Source: Methylobacterium oxalidis
GTDB lineage: Bacteria; Pseudomonadota; Alphaproteobacteria; Rhizobiales; Beijerinckiaceae
Length of the DNA stretch: 64,000 nucleotides
Direction of reading: 5' to 3'
NCBI RefSeq assembly: GCF_007992195.1
Contig: NZ_BJZU01000005.1
Span: 1-64,000 of the forward strand
Position numbers and translations under genes: made by a program. The notes under the pieces are model-generated. The model saw only the letters and a list, made by a program, of their open reading frames with translations, had not been told where the DNA came from and searched no databases. Shown here piece by piece: positions 29,241 to 37,294 of this stretch (the stretch's first letter is position 1; the number at the start of each line of letters is the position of its first letter).

Positions 29241-29575
29241 TCAACCCGCCATCTTGCGGCAGCTCTCGGCGCAGCGGCGGCACTCGGCGACGCAGGATTC
29301 CATGCCCCCGACCCGCTCGCAGGAGGCGGCGCAGGCCTCGCACAGGGCGGCGCAGGCCGCGCAGGTGTGCCGGTGCTCGGGGGCGTGCCGAGCAGCATCA
29401 GGTGGGCGCAGGTGCGGCAGGTCTCGGCGCAGGCGAGCATCAGGCGCATATGCTCCGGCTCCACGTGCCTGCCGCCCGCCACCAGGCAGTGGTTCGAAGC
29501 CTCGCCGAGGCAGGTCCGGTAACAGCTCAGGCAGGCGTCGATGCACGCCTGCATGGCCGGGTCGTTCGGGCTCAT
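29241..29575 (-). pseudogene. four-helix-bundle copper storage protein (Csp-like), frameshifted
   Basis: Reading from ATG 29575, one frame gives MSPNDPAMQACIDACLSCYR and continues through CLVAGG and LACAETCRTCAHLMLLGTP. The continuation is in another frame: HTCAACAALCEACAASCERV, then CVAECRRCAESCRKMAG to a stop at 29241. Joined, these make a normal cytosolic Csp3/DUF326 protein whose many cysteines line a four-helix bundle that stores Cu(I). The break lies at a run of five G (29379-29383 on the plus strand). One added base restores the frame, so it is either a recent frameshift or a sequencing error. It lies upstream of copA on the same strand, fitting copper handling. Confidence 0.8.
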
Positions 29576-29603
29576 GGGACATCCTCGAAGCGTCGGGAAT
29601 GCT

Positions 29604-30863
29604 TCAGGAACCGGTGCCCGCATCCCCCTGTTCCCGCTCCGGCAGGCGGACGCGGACCACCGTGCCGCGGCCGATCTCGCTCTCGATCGTGATCCGCCCG
29701 CGGTGGCGGTTCAGCGTGTGCTTGACGATGGCGAGCCCGAGGCCGGTGCCGCCCTGCTGGCGGCTCGAGGCGACGTCGACCCGGTAGAATCGCTCGGTGA
29801 GCCGCGGGATGTGCTCGGGCGGGATGCCGGGCCCGTCGTCGCTGACGGTGAGCTCGATCTCGGGCACGCTGCGCCGCCCCTGCGGCACCCGTGCGACCGC
29901 CACGGCGACGCGCTCGCCGCCGTACTTCACGGCGTTCTCGATCAGGTTCTCGACCACCCGCAGCAGTTCGTCCCGCTCGCCGAGGACCGGGCAGGCATCC
30001 CCGGCCGATTCCAGGGTCACGGCGACGCCGCGCTCGGCGGCGAGCGGCGCCTGCGCGTCCACCATCTGGCGGGCGATCTGGCAGATATCGACCGTCTCGG
30101 TCGGGGCGACGTGCTCGCGCAGCTCGATCCGCGACAGGGAGAGGAGGTCGTCGATGAGCCGCGTCATCCGCTGCGCCTGGGTGCGCATGATCGCGAGGAA
30201 GCGCTCGCGGGCGGCCCCGTCGTTGCGGGCCGGCCCCTGTAGGGTCTCGATGAAGCCGAGGAGCGAGGCGAGCGGCGTGCGCAATTCGTGGCTCGCGTTG
30301 GCGACGAAATCGACCCGCATCGCCTCGAGCCGCTGCGCCGAGGTGAGGTCGCGCAGGAACAGCACCACGTTCGGCTGGCCGCCCGCCTGCGGCATCGGCA
30401 GGGCGCCGATCTGCACCTCGAAGCTGCGCTCGGTCGGCACGCGGGTGGCGTAGCCGGTCTTGAGGGGCTGGCCGGTGCGCAGCACCTCCTCGATGCCGTC
30501 GATGACGTCCGGCGCCCGCAGGGCGAAGGAGAGCGGGTGGCGCAGCTTCAGGTTCGGCAGCAATTCCCGGGCGGCGGGGTTCGCCTCGATCACCACGGAG
30601 CGGCGGTCGATCAGGATGACGGGGTCCGGGATGTTGGCGAGCAGGGCCTCGGCGATGGCGTGGCGGGGCGGGCTCGCGGCCTCGGCCGGGACGGCGACGC
30701 GCCCGCGCTCGCGCCCGCCGACCGCGCCGCCGAGGACGAAGGCGGCGAGCGCCGCCCCGACGACGACGAGGTCGGGCCCGCCGTGCAGCGCGGCGGCGGC
30801 GGCGAGCGCGCCGGCGCTCACCCCCGAAGCGGTCCAGGCGGCCCTGCGCGCCCCGTCGGCCAT
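29604..30863 (-). CDS. PhoR-like sensor histidine kinase
   Basis: A 419-residue membrane kinase. Short N-terminal hydrophobic segments (about 10-48) lead to a PAS domain (about 68-170, ANIPDPVILIDRRSVVIEAN). The dimerisation domain has the H-box NASHELRTPLASLLGFIETL. The catalytic domain has the N-box ENLIENAVKYGG, the G1 box SDDGPGIPPEHI and the G2 box GGTGLGLAIVKH. The architecture is that of PhoR, the phosphate-sensing kinase. The partner regulator phoB is not in the window, so the PhoR assignment is family-level only. It starts 30 bp after the upstream membrane-protein gene on the same strand. Confidence 0.9.
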   Translation of the reverse strand: MADGARRAAWTASGVSAGALAAAAALHGGPDLVVVGAALAAFVLGGAVGGRERGRVAVPAEAASPPRHAIAEALLANIPDPVILIDRRSVVIEANPAARELLPNLKLRHPLSFALRAPDVIDGIEEVLRTGQPLKTGYATRVPTERSFEVQIGALPMPQAGGQPNVVLFLRDLTSAQRLEAMRVDFVANASHELRTPLASLLGFIETLQGPARNDGAARERFLAIMRTQAQRMTRLIDDLLSLSRIELREHVAPTETVDICQIARQMVDAQAPLAAERGVAVTLESAGDACPVLGERDELLRVVENLIENAVKYGGERVAVAVARVPQGRRSVPEIELTVSDDGPGIPPEHIPRLTERFYRVDVASSRQQGGTGLGLAIVKHTLNRHRGRITIESEIGRGTVVRVRLPEREQGDAGTGS

Positions 30864-30893
30864 GGCCCGCGCCTCAGCGGCGGAGGGAAGCCG

Positions 30894-31961
30894 TCACGGA
30901 CGCCCGTCCGGATCGGCGCCGCGGCGCACCTGCTGCGCGCGCTTGAAGATCTCGTAGGCGCCGAGCATGGCGAGGGCGGACACGAAGGGTACGAGGTAGT
31001 AGCAGACCCGGAACAGCAGCAGCGATCCGAGCACCTGGTCCCGCGGCAGGCTCGACAGGGCGAGCAGGATCGTCGCCTCGAAGACGCCGAGGCCGCCGGG
31101 CGCGTGGCTCGCGATGCCGAGCATCGCGGCGAGCACGTAGACGGCGAGGAAGGTCGTGAAGCCGATCGTCAGGCCGGGGGGCAGCAGCACGTAGAGCACG
31201 GCCGCCGCCGCGCAGACGTCGCCGATGCCGACCAGCATCTGGCTGAACGAGACGGAGGCGCCGGGCAGCTCCAGCCGCCAGCCCCGGACCTTGACGCTGC
31301 GGCGCTTGAACGAGACCCAGGCGAGATAGCCGAGGACGGCCGCCAGCGCGGCGAGCCCGAGCCCCTGGTTGAGGCGGATCGACGTGAAGGTGAGCCCGGC
31401 GAGCTGGCCCGCCTCGATGATCAGGCTGAGCCCCAGCACCACGCCCATGCCGAGCCAGAAGGTGAAGCCCGCGATGACGGTGAGCGCCGCGATCTTGGGG
31501 GCGGACAGGCCCTCGCGGGCGTAGATCCAGTAGCGGATCGTGCCCGCCGTCAGCAGCGGGAAGCCGAGGGTGAAGCTCACCGCGTAGCTGGTGAAGGAGG
31601 CGAGTGCGGTGATCCGGTAGCGCACCTTCAGCTTGAGTTGGCGGAGCGCCAGCCCGTCGTAGCCGGTGAGGAAGAGGTAGCTGATGCAGACGAACAGGAA
31701 GGCGAGGCCGAGCTGCTTCGGCGTCGCCGCCGTGAAGGCCGCGTGCAGCTCCGACCAGGTGACGGTCTGGACGAGCTTCCACAGGACGCCGATCGAGACC
31801 GCGAACAGGATCACGCTCGCGGCGGTGCCGATCCAGGCGTAGCGGCCCCGCAGGCCGGAGCTCCGGGCGACCTGCGGCACGCCGGCGGCTTCCGCCGACC
31901 GGTCGGCCTCGATCGCCTCGGCGTCGTCGAGCGCCTTCTGATGCTGTCCGACAAAATTCAT
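30894..31961 (-). CDS. MprF N-terminal-like/UPF0104 flippase-domain membrane protein
   Basis: A 355-residue polytopic membrane protein of the lysylphosphatidylglycerol synthase TM-region (UPF0104) family, with about eight hydrophobic segments. Conserved blocks are FTSYAVSFTLGFPLLTAGTI (membrane 3 region) and SHAPGGLGVFEATILLAL, the family G-x-LGxxE motif. The soluble aminoacyl-transferase domain of MprF is absent, so a lipid or glycan translocation role is more likely than aminoacylation. ATG 31961 (MNFVGQHQKALDD) is preferred over an in-frame start 40 codons upstream. The substrate is unknown. Confidence 0.82.
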   Translation of the reverse strand: MNFVGQHQKALDDAEAIEADRSAEAAGVPQVARSSGLRGRYAWIGTAASVILFAVSIGVLWKLVQTVTWSELHAAFTAATPKQLGLAFLFVCISYLFLTGYDGLALRQLKLKVRYRITALASFTSYAVSFTLGFPLLTAGTIRYWIYAREGLSAPKIAALTVIAGFTFWLGMGVVLGLSLIIEAGQLAGLTFTSIRLNQGLGLAALAAVLGYLAWVSFKRRSVKVRGWRLELPGASVSFSQMLVGIGDVCAAAAVLYVLLPPGLTIGFTTFLAVYVLAAMLGIASHAPGGLGVFEATILLALSSLPRDQVLGSLLLFRVCYYLVPFVSALAMLGAYEIFKRAQQVRRGADPDGRP

Positions 31962-32091
31962 GGTGCTCGGCGTTCGCCTCCGCCGGGTGCAGCGCCCCGG
32001 CCTGTACGGGCGTGAGTCGATCCCCCGGCCTGTGCCGGGCCGCGGCCCGTTGGCGAGGCATTTAGGGGCAATGAGGTCCAAAGGCCAGCGA

Positions 32092-32112
32092 GGCGCCCCG
32101 GATCCGGGCGCC
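32092..32112 (-). terminator. palindrome after the nine-gene operon
   Basis: Around 32092-32112 a GGCGCC arm and a CCGGATCCGG core fold into a stem with one bulged base. It is 43 bp past the last stop of the YcaO/inositol operon. There is no T-run. It is a candidate weak terminator; the rest of this 193-bp gap shows nothing else. Confidence 0.33.
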
Positions 32113-32154
32113 CCGTCCCCGTCCGGACGCCGGGCGCGGCCGGGCCCGCGCGCA

Positions 32155-32805
32155 TCACCGTTGCGTGAAGCGCGGGCCTGCGAGGTGGGCGGCGGCCTCG
32201 GCGAGCCCGGCGCGGATCCGCGCGCTCACGCTCGGCGCGGTGCAGACGTAGGTCGGACTCGGATGCGGGACCGCGACGACGGGCAGGCCGGGGCGCAGGG
32301 CCTCGATGGCCGGCCGCGCCTCGCCCGCGAAGCGCCCGGCGAGCACCACCGCGGCGAGGCCGGGCAGGAGGTCGAGGAGGGGCGCGAGGTAGGGTGCGGC
32401 GGCCCTTATCTCGGCCCGCTTCGGGGCCCGGTTGAGGGCGCCCTCCGCGTGGATCACCCAGGGCACGGCGTTCCAGATCAGCGTGTCGCGCCGGGCGATG
32501 CCGGCCTCGGCCAGGAAGCGGAACAGGTTGGCGGAGGTCCCCGTAGCGTTGTCGCGGGAGACGAAGCCGGTGCGGAAGATCGCGGGGCCGGGCGTCTCGA
32601 GGAGGAGGAGCAGCCGCGCCGCCACGCCGCCGTCGAGCGGGTCGGGATCCGGCACGGGCGCCGACCGCTCCGCCGCGATGATGCGGGCGAGCGCCCGCAG
32701 GGGCTCGATGTGCGGCGCGCCGCCGGGCGTCTCCAGTATCGCGCGCCGCGTCGCCAGCGCCGCGGGGTCGCCGAGGCTCTTCGGGGCGGCCGGCTCAGGC
32801 GCCAT
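32155..32805 (-). CDS. uracil-DNA glycosylase-superfamily protein
   Basis: A 216-residue protein with the UDG fold. Motif-1-like LLLLLETPGPAIF precedes a GFVSRDNATGTSANLFRFL segment, with TLIWNAVPWVIHAEG and a C-terminal PHPSPTYVC loop like motif 2 (HPSPxx). No Fe-S cysteine set of family 4 UDG is visible. Base-excision repair is the family role, but the motif 1 acid normally found in GQDPY/GxDPG is not obvious, so activity is uncertain. It is the last gene of the nine-gene operon and overlaps the PIG-L gene by 11 bp. Its presence there may be incidental, or it may have a pathway role. Confidence 0.72.
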   Translation of the reverse strand: MAPEPAAPKSLGDPAALATRRAILETPGGAPHIEPLRALARIIAAERSAPVPDPDPLDGGVAARLLLLLETPGPAIFRTGFVSRDNATGTSANLFRFLAEAGIARRDTLIWNAVPWVIHAEGALNRAPKRAEIRAAAPYLAPLLDLLPGLAAVVLAGRFAGEARPAIEALRPGLPVVAVPHPSPTYVCTAPSVSARIRAGLAEAAAHLAGPRFTQR

Positions 32806-33553
32806 CGCGGCCGGGCAGATCGTCCGGCAGGGTTCCGGAGACGCGGAAGCGCTCGACTCCGCCCTCCGCCGCGAGGCGGCGGGACAGCCCCTCTCGCCCG
32901 CCGAACTGGAAGCCGATCTGCGTCGCGTAGGCCGCGCAGGCGGCCTCCTTGCGGGATCCCGCCTCCGGGCTCAGCCGGATCTCGCGGGAGCCGAGGGTCG
33001 CGAAGCGGTCCCGCAGGGGCTCCTTCGGCGCGGCGTCGCGCACGGTGTAGGGATAGTCCCGCCACCACAGCACGGGCAGCGGGCAGGCCAGAGCGTCGAG
33101 GGCGCGCACGGCCTGGACATGGTCGACATGACCGCCGATCGCCTGCGGCGCGAGGAGGAGATCGGGCTTCTCCGCCGCGATCAGCTCCGCCAGCGCCGGC
33201 GCGAGCCCGGCCGCGACGCGGTCGTCGGGGCGCAGGGCCGCGAACAGCTCCGGCGCCGAGCCGTAGCCGCGGTGCGGCGCCTCGCGGAACGGCAGATGGC
33301 GCGGGGCGGCGGTGCCGAGGGCGGCGGCGGCGGCCACGTCCTCCTTCCGGCGCAGGGCCATGTAGTCGGCCTCCGCGGGCAGACCCTTGTCGAGCTGGCA
33401 GGCGAGCGCGAAGCCGCGCGGCTCGGGCACGCTGCCGGTGAAGAGCGTGGCCATCACCACCTGCCAGCCGCTGGCCGCGAGCATCGCCAGCGTGCCGCCG
33501 CAGGAGAAGGCGGCGTCGTCGAGATGGGGCGAGAGGGCGAGCGCTTTGGGCAT
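32795..33553 (-). CDS. PIG-L family N-acetylglucosaminyl deacetylase-like
   Basis: A 252-residue zinc-dependent LmbE/PIG-L deacetylase, the family that includes MshB (mycothiol), BshB (bacillithiol) and GlcNAc-PI deacetylase. The metal and catalytic motif is SPHLDDAAFSCGG, the PHxDD signature. A second block, GGHVDHVQAV, gives the HxxH histidines. Like MshB, it would act on a GlcNAc conjugate after glycosyl transfer. The neighbours fit this: a GT4 gene ends 7 bp upstream, and an inositol-phosphate synthase heads the operon. The actual substrate is unknown. Confidence 0.87.
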   Translation of the reverse strand: MPKALALSPHLDDAAFSCGGTLAMLAASGWQVVMATLFTGSVPEPRGFALACQLDKGLPAEADYMALRRKEDVAAAAALGTAAPRHLPFREAPHRGYGSAPELFAALRPDDRVAAGLAPALAELIAAEKPDLLLAPQAIGGHVDHVQAVRALDALACPLPVLWWRDYPYTVRDAAPKEPLRDRFATLGSREIRLSPEAGSRKEAACAAYATQIGFQFGGREGLSRRLAAEGGVERFRVSGTLPDDLPGRDGA

Positions 33554-33560
33554 GCGGCCT

Positions 33561-34799
33561 TCAGAGCAGGTGCGGCTCGCTCCGGAACCGGCAGTTCGGA
33601 TCGAGCGGCAGGTCCGGGGAGAAGCCGGTGGCCGGCCCCTGCCCCGCGACCGCGGCGTAGACCTCCATGATCTGGCGGCCGACCGTCGTCCAGGAATAGA
33701 CCCGGCGGCACTCCTCGAGCCCCGCCCGGGCGATCCGCGCGCGCAGACCCGCGTCCGCGATCACGCGGGCGAGCGCCTCGGTCAGGGCCGGCACGTCGCC
33801 GGGCTGCGTCAGGAGCCCGTTCTCGCCGTCGCGCAGGCAGTCCGAGACCCCGACCGAGTGGGTCGAGACCACGGCGAGCCCCGCCGCCATCGCCTCCAGG
33901 ATCGTGTTCGAGAAGCCTTCCGCGTAGGTCGGCGAGGCGAAGATCTCGGCCTGCCGGTAGAGGTCGGGCACGCTCGCGTAGTCGGCGTAGCCCGTGAAGC
34001 GCAGCGCCTCCTCGGGCAAGCCGAGCGCGGCGGCGGCCTCCTGCGACGCCTCCACGTCGGGCCCGATCCCCGAGATCGTGGCGGTGAACGGCGTGCCGCG
34101 CGCTCTGAGGGCGGCGAGCGCATCGATGAAGTCGAGGACGCCTTTCCGGCGGTCGACGCGGCCATGGTAGAGGAGCCGGACCGGCCCGTCGTGCGGCTCC
34201 GGCAGCCCGTCCGCCGTGCCTTGCGCGAAGCGCGCCGTGTCGACGGCGCCCGGCACGATGGTGAAGCGGGCCGGATCGGTGCCGAGCCGGTCGCAGACCT
34301 CCTCCACGAAGGAGCGGCCGCCGATGAGGAGCGCGTTGGCGTGGTCGAGCACCGCGCACATGGCGCGCCGGTGCGTCTCGCAGCAGGAGCCGACCCAGTG
34401 CCCGTCGCCGCCCTGGATCGACACCACGTTCGGCACGCCGAGCCGGCGCGAGGCCAGGAGCACCGCCCAGCCGGTGGGGTAGCCGTACTGGGCGTGCAGC
34501 ACGTCGAAGGGGGCGCGCGCGTGCTCGGCCGCGATGGTCACGACCATCGTCTCGACGTCGCGCTCGAAATCGCCGTTCGTCTGCTCGCCGACCTGCTCCA
34601 GGCCGATCACGCGCACGCCCGGCACCGGCGGGGGCGGCCCGCCGCCGTAGACGCGGGTGCCGAACGCGTCGCCCCGGTACTGGCTGATCATCGTGACGTC
34701 GTGGCCGGCGCCGACGAGTTCCCGGAGCAGGTTCTGCGCGTAGACGCTCATGCCGGATATCGCCGGGAAGTAGCGGCGGCTGACGAAGCAGATCCTCAT
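33561..34799 (-). CDS. GT4 family glycosyltransferase
   Basis: A 412-residue retaining GT-B glycosyltransferase using a sugar nucleotide. The N-terminal acceptor domain includes SRRYFPAISGMSVYAQNLLR and the DVLHAQYGYPTGWAVLL loop. The donor domain has LLYHGRVDRRKGVLDFIDAL and the EX7E-type EGFSNTILEAMAAG motif. MshA, BshA and many polysaccharide enzymes share this fold. The ATG at 34799 overlaps the stop of the upstream isomerase gene (ATGA). The acceptor may be an inositol derivative given the operon, but sequence alone does not prove it. Confidence 0.88.
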   Translation of the reverse strand: MRICFVSRRYFPAISGMSVYAQNLLRELVGAGHDVTMISQYRGDAFGTRVYGGGPPPPVPGVRVIGLEQVGEQTNGDFERDVETMVVTIAAEHARAPFDVLHAQYGYPTGWAVLLASRRLGVPNVVSIQGGDGHWVGSCCETHRRAMCAVLDHANALLIGGRSFVEEVCDRLGTDPARFTIVPGAVDTARFAQGTADGLPEPHDGPVRLLYHGRVDRRKGVLDFIDALAALRARGTPFTATISGIGPDVEASQEAAAALGLPEEALRFTGYADYASVPDLYRQAEIFASPTYAEGFSNTILEAMAAGLAVVSTHSVGVSDCLRDGENGLLTQPGDVPALTEALARVIADAGLRARIARAGLEECRRVYSWTTVGRQIMEVYAAVAGQGPATGFSPDLPLDPNCRFRSEPHLL

Positions 34800-35674
34800 C
34801 GGACAGGGATTTCCCGTGCGGTCATGTCGGGCGGCGGCAGCTCCGGCCCGGGCCGGCGGCAGTTCCTGAGGTAGTCGAGCGCCTTCGGGATCATGGTGTC
34901 GGCCCGGTGGCTCTCGCGGGAGAGCTCGACGCAGACGAGCTTGCCGAAGCCGATGCCCTCCAGCGCGTCGAGCACGCCGGGCACGTCCATGTCGCCCTCG
35001 CCGAAGGGCAGGTGGACGTGGACGCCGCGGGCCATGTCCTCGATCGCGACGGTGCCGATGCGGGGGGCGAACTCCGCCACCGCCGCGGCCGGCTCGCGCT
35101 CGCCGGTGACGAGGCAGTGGCCGGTGTCGAGGGCGAGGCACAGGCCCTCGGCCTGCAGGCCGGCGAAGTCGTCGAGGGTCTCGATCAGCATGCCGGGCTC
35201 GGGCTCCAGGCAGGGCACGACGCCGTTCTCGCGGGCGCAGGCCACAACCTCGTGGAGCCCGTCCCTCAGCCAGTGCCGCGCCTCGGCCGGGTCGACGCCG
35301 GGCTTCGGCACGCCGGCCCAGAACGAGACGGCCTCGGACTTGAGGATCGCCCCGATCTCGATCGCCCGCTTCAGGAAGCCGATGCGGCGCGCCCGCGCGG
35401 CGGCGTCGGCCGTCACCAGCGTCGGCTCGTGCTTGGCCTTCGGGTCGAGGAGGAAGCGGGCGCCCGTCTCGATGACCGAGCCGAGGCCGAGGCGCTCGAG
35501 CCGGCTCGCCACCCGCTCGGCCTCCCGCGCCCAGGTCTCGGCGAAGGGGTCGAGGTGGTGGATGTCGAGGGTGAGCGCGACGCCGTCGTAGCCGGCCTCG
35601 GCGATCAGGTCGATCGCGTCGTCGAGGCGGTGGTTGGCCGCGCCGTTGGTGTTGTAGGCGAAGCGAAGACTCAT
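34796..35674 (-). CDS. sugar phosphate isomerase/epimerase-like TIM-barrel protein
   Basis: A 292-residue xylose-isomerase-like TIM barrel (AP endonuclease 2 superfamily, as IolE, IolI and IolH). Family features are FAYNTNGAANHRLDDAIDLI at the first strand, VVPCLEPEPGMLIETLDDF, LCLALDTGHCLVTGEREP and GVHVHLPFGEGDMD. Metal ligands of the family (Glu, Asp, His, Glu) have candidates in EPEPG, DTGH, HVHLP and CVELS. It would isomerise, epimerise or dehydrate a polyol or inosose. Four-base overlaps join it to both YcaO and the GT4 gene. Confidence 0.85.
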   Translation of the reverse strand: MSLRFAYNTNGAANHRLDDAIDLIAEAGYDGVALTLDIHHLDPFAETWAREAERVASRLERLGLGSVIETGARFLLDPKAKHEPTLVTADAAARARRIGFLKRAIEIGAILKSEAVSFWAGVPKPGVDPAEARHWLRDGLHEVVACARENGVVPCLEPEPGMLIETLDDFAGLQAEGLCLALDTGHCLVTGEREPAAAVAEFAPRIGTVAIEDMARGVHVHLPFGEGDMDVPGVLDALEGIGFGKLVCVELSRESHRADTMIPKALDYLRNCRRPGPELPPPDMTAREIPVR

Positions 35675-37260
35675 GCGGCCCGTCCCCTCTGCTCGAGCCG
35701 GAACGGCGCGTGGTGCGATTCCGGCTCGCGGTAGAGGGGATAATGGCTGCCGACGATCTGCTCGGCCAGCGCCACGTCGAACAGGGGCTGGCCGCCGAGG
35801 CGCTCGATCGCCTCGGGCGTCAGGCGGATCTCGCGCAGGGTCTCGCTCGGCGTGCCGAAGCGGACGAGCGGGTGGTCGCGCGCGATGAGCTTGGCCGCGT
35901 TGCGCTCGCCGATCCGGTAGTAGCTCATGGTCTCGACCTCGAGCCCCGGCACGATCGCCTTGACGACGCCGACCCCGCCGCCCGGCGGCGAGCAGTCGAC
36001 GTAGAGGATGTCGAAGCCGGCCTCGGCCAGCCGCGCGCAGGCGATGGCGCCCCGGGCGTGCCCGTCCGCGGCGGGCGTCGTCGGCAGCTCGGAGAAGCGC
36101 TTGGTGGAGCGCTCCGCGTAGACCGTCTTCGCGAGCACCCCGTGCAGGTCGTCCGGCGGCAGCACGATCCACTCGAGCATGGCCTTGAGCGCCCGGCTCT
36201 CCTCCAGGTCGAGGCTCGGCAGGGCCTTGTCGATGAAGGCGCGGACGTAGCCCGGCGGCGTCACCCGCTCGGCGAAGGCGAGCGGCCCGTGGCCGAACGC
36301 CTTGCGCACGCGCGCGGCCTGGAACTCCAGGAGCGCCTTGCGCAGGGCCCGCTCGCGGTCCGGGTCGCAGGCCTCGCCGCAGGCCGAGAGCGCGATCGGC
36401 ACGGGCGCGTCGGCGGGATTGGCGTCGTGGCCGACGACGTAGAGGTTCGTCAGGCCGAACTGGTCGGTGGCGAATTTCGGCAGGGCCCGGATGCCGAGCG
36501 ATTCCAGCCTTGCCAGCATGGATGAGGTCTCGGGCCCAAGCCCTTCCGAGAGATCGAGCATCACGCCCTGGTCGAGGGCGCGGAAGAGCAGCCCGTTGCC
36601 GTCCCGCTGCAGCAGTTCGAGCACGCCGTGGCCGAGGGCGAAGGGCACGTCCGGCCCGGCGCCGAGGCCGTTCGTGATGAGGTTCGTGAACGGCTTGTAA
36701 CCCTCTGACAGCTCGAAGTAATCCGTCGCCGCGACGTCGAGCGGCATCAGCACCGTCTCGCCGGTCGGGTGGCGGGTGGCCGCGGTCCATTCGAGCACGG
36801 TGCCGCGGCCGACGGGCGAGCCGGCCGGCAGGCACAGGGTCAGCGGGTCGGCGACCGAGCGGGCGCCGTAGACGCGCACGAGGTCGTCGTAGGAGGCGCG
36901 CTCCTTCCTGCGGGGGATCAGCGCCACCGAGGGCATCAGGTTCTCGGCGATCTCGGCCACCGCCCCGATGATGGCCTCGTCGTCGGTGGCGCCGTAGCCG
37001 ATGCCGCTCGGCATGGCGCCGACGAAGTAGGGATCGTCGAGGAACAGCGAGACGAACCAGACCGGGATGCCGGTGCGGTCGAGGGGGGCGAGCGGGAAGC
37101 CGACGATGCGCCCCTCGGGCAGCACGTCGAGATAGGCCCGCACCGGCTCCGGCAGGCTCGCGGGCAGGCCCTCGATCCGGCGGGGTGCGCCGAAGCGGTA
37201 GGGGCGCGGCGCCCGGAGGCGGGCGTGGCGGGCGCGGTCGTCCTGGTCGTGCTCGGTCAT
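35671..37260 (-). CDS. YcaO-family protein
   Basis: A 529-residue YcaO-domain protein, the family of ATP-dependent enzymes that activate amide oxygens to make azolines, thioamides or amidines. The fold blocks are all present. An ATP-site helix reads GAVAEIAEN (Glu103, Glu106, with Asn107 where Arg is common). ITNGLGAGPDVPFALGHGVL follows, with Glu215/Gln218-Arg219-Asp220 where ExxERD is usual. LLEFQAARVR has Glu312 and Gln314, and SPPGGGVGVVKAIVPGLEVE completes the set. There is no proline-rich C-terminus. No TfuA gene, E1-like partner or precursor peptide is seen nearby, so a small-molecule substrate is likely. ATG 37260 is preferred; GTG/ATG alternatives upstream add 7 residues. Confidence 0.85.
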   Translation of the reverse strand: MTEHDQDDRARHARLRAPRPYRFGAPRRIEGLPASLPEPVRAYLDVLPEGRIVGFPLAPLDRTGIPVWFVSLFLDDPYFVGAMPSGIGYGATDDEAIIGAVAEIAENLMPSVALIPRRKERASYDDLVRVYGARSVADPLTLCLPAGSPVGRGTVLEWTAATRHPTGETVLMPLDVAATDYFELSEGYKPFTNLITNGLGAGPDVPFALGHGVLELLQRDGNGLLFRALDQGVMLDLSEGLGPETSSMLARLESLGIRALPKFATDQFGLTNLYVVGHDANPADAPVPIALSACGEACDPDRERALRKALLEFQAARVRKAFGHGPLAFAERVTPPGYVRAFIDKALPSLDLEESRALKAMLEWIVLPPDDLHGVLAKTVYAERSTKRFSELPTTPAADGHARGAIACARLAEAGFDILYVDCSPPGGGVGVVKAIVPGLEVETMSYYRIGERNAAKLIARDHPLVRFGTPSETLREIRLTPEAIERLGGQPLFDVALAEQIVGSHYPLYREPESHHAPFRLEQRGRAA

Positions 37261-37294
37261 GGTCCTCGATGTTCCCCGCACTCGTCCCGACGCG

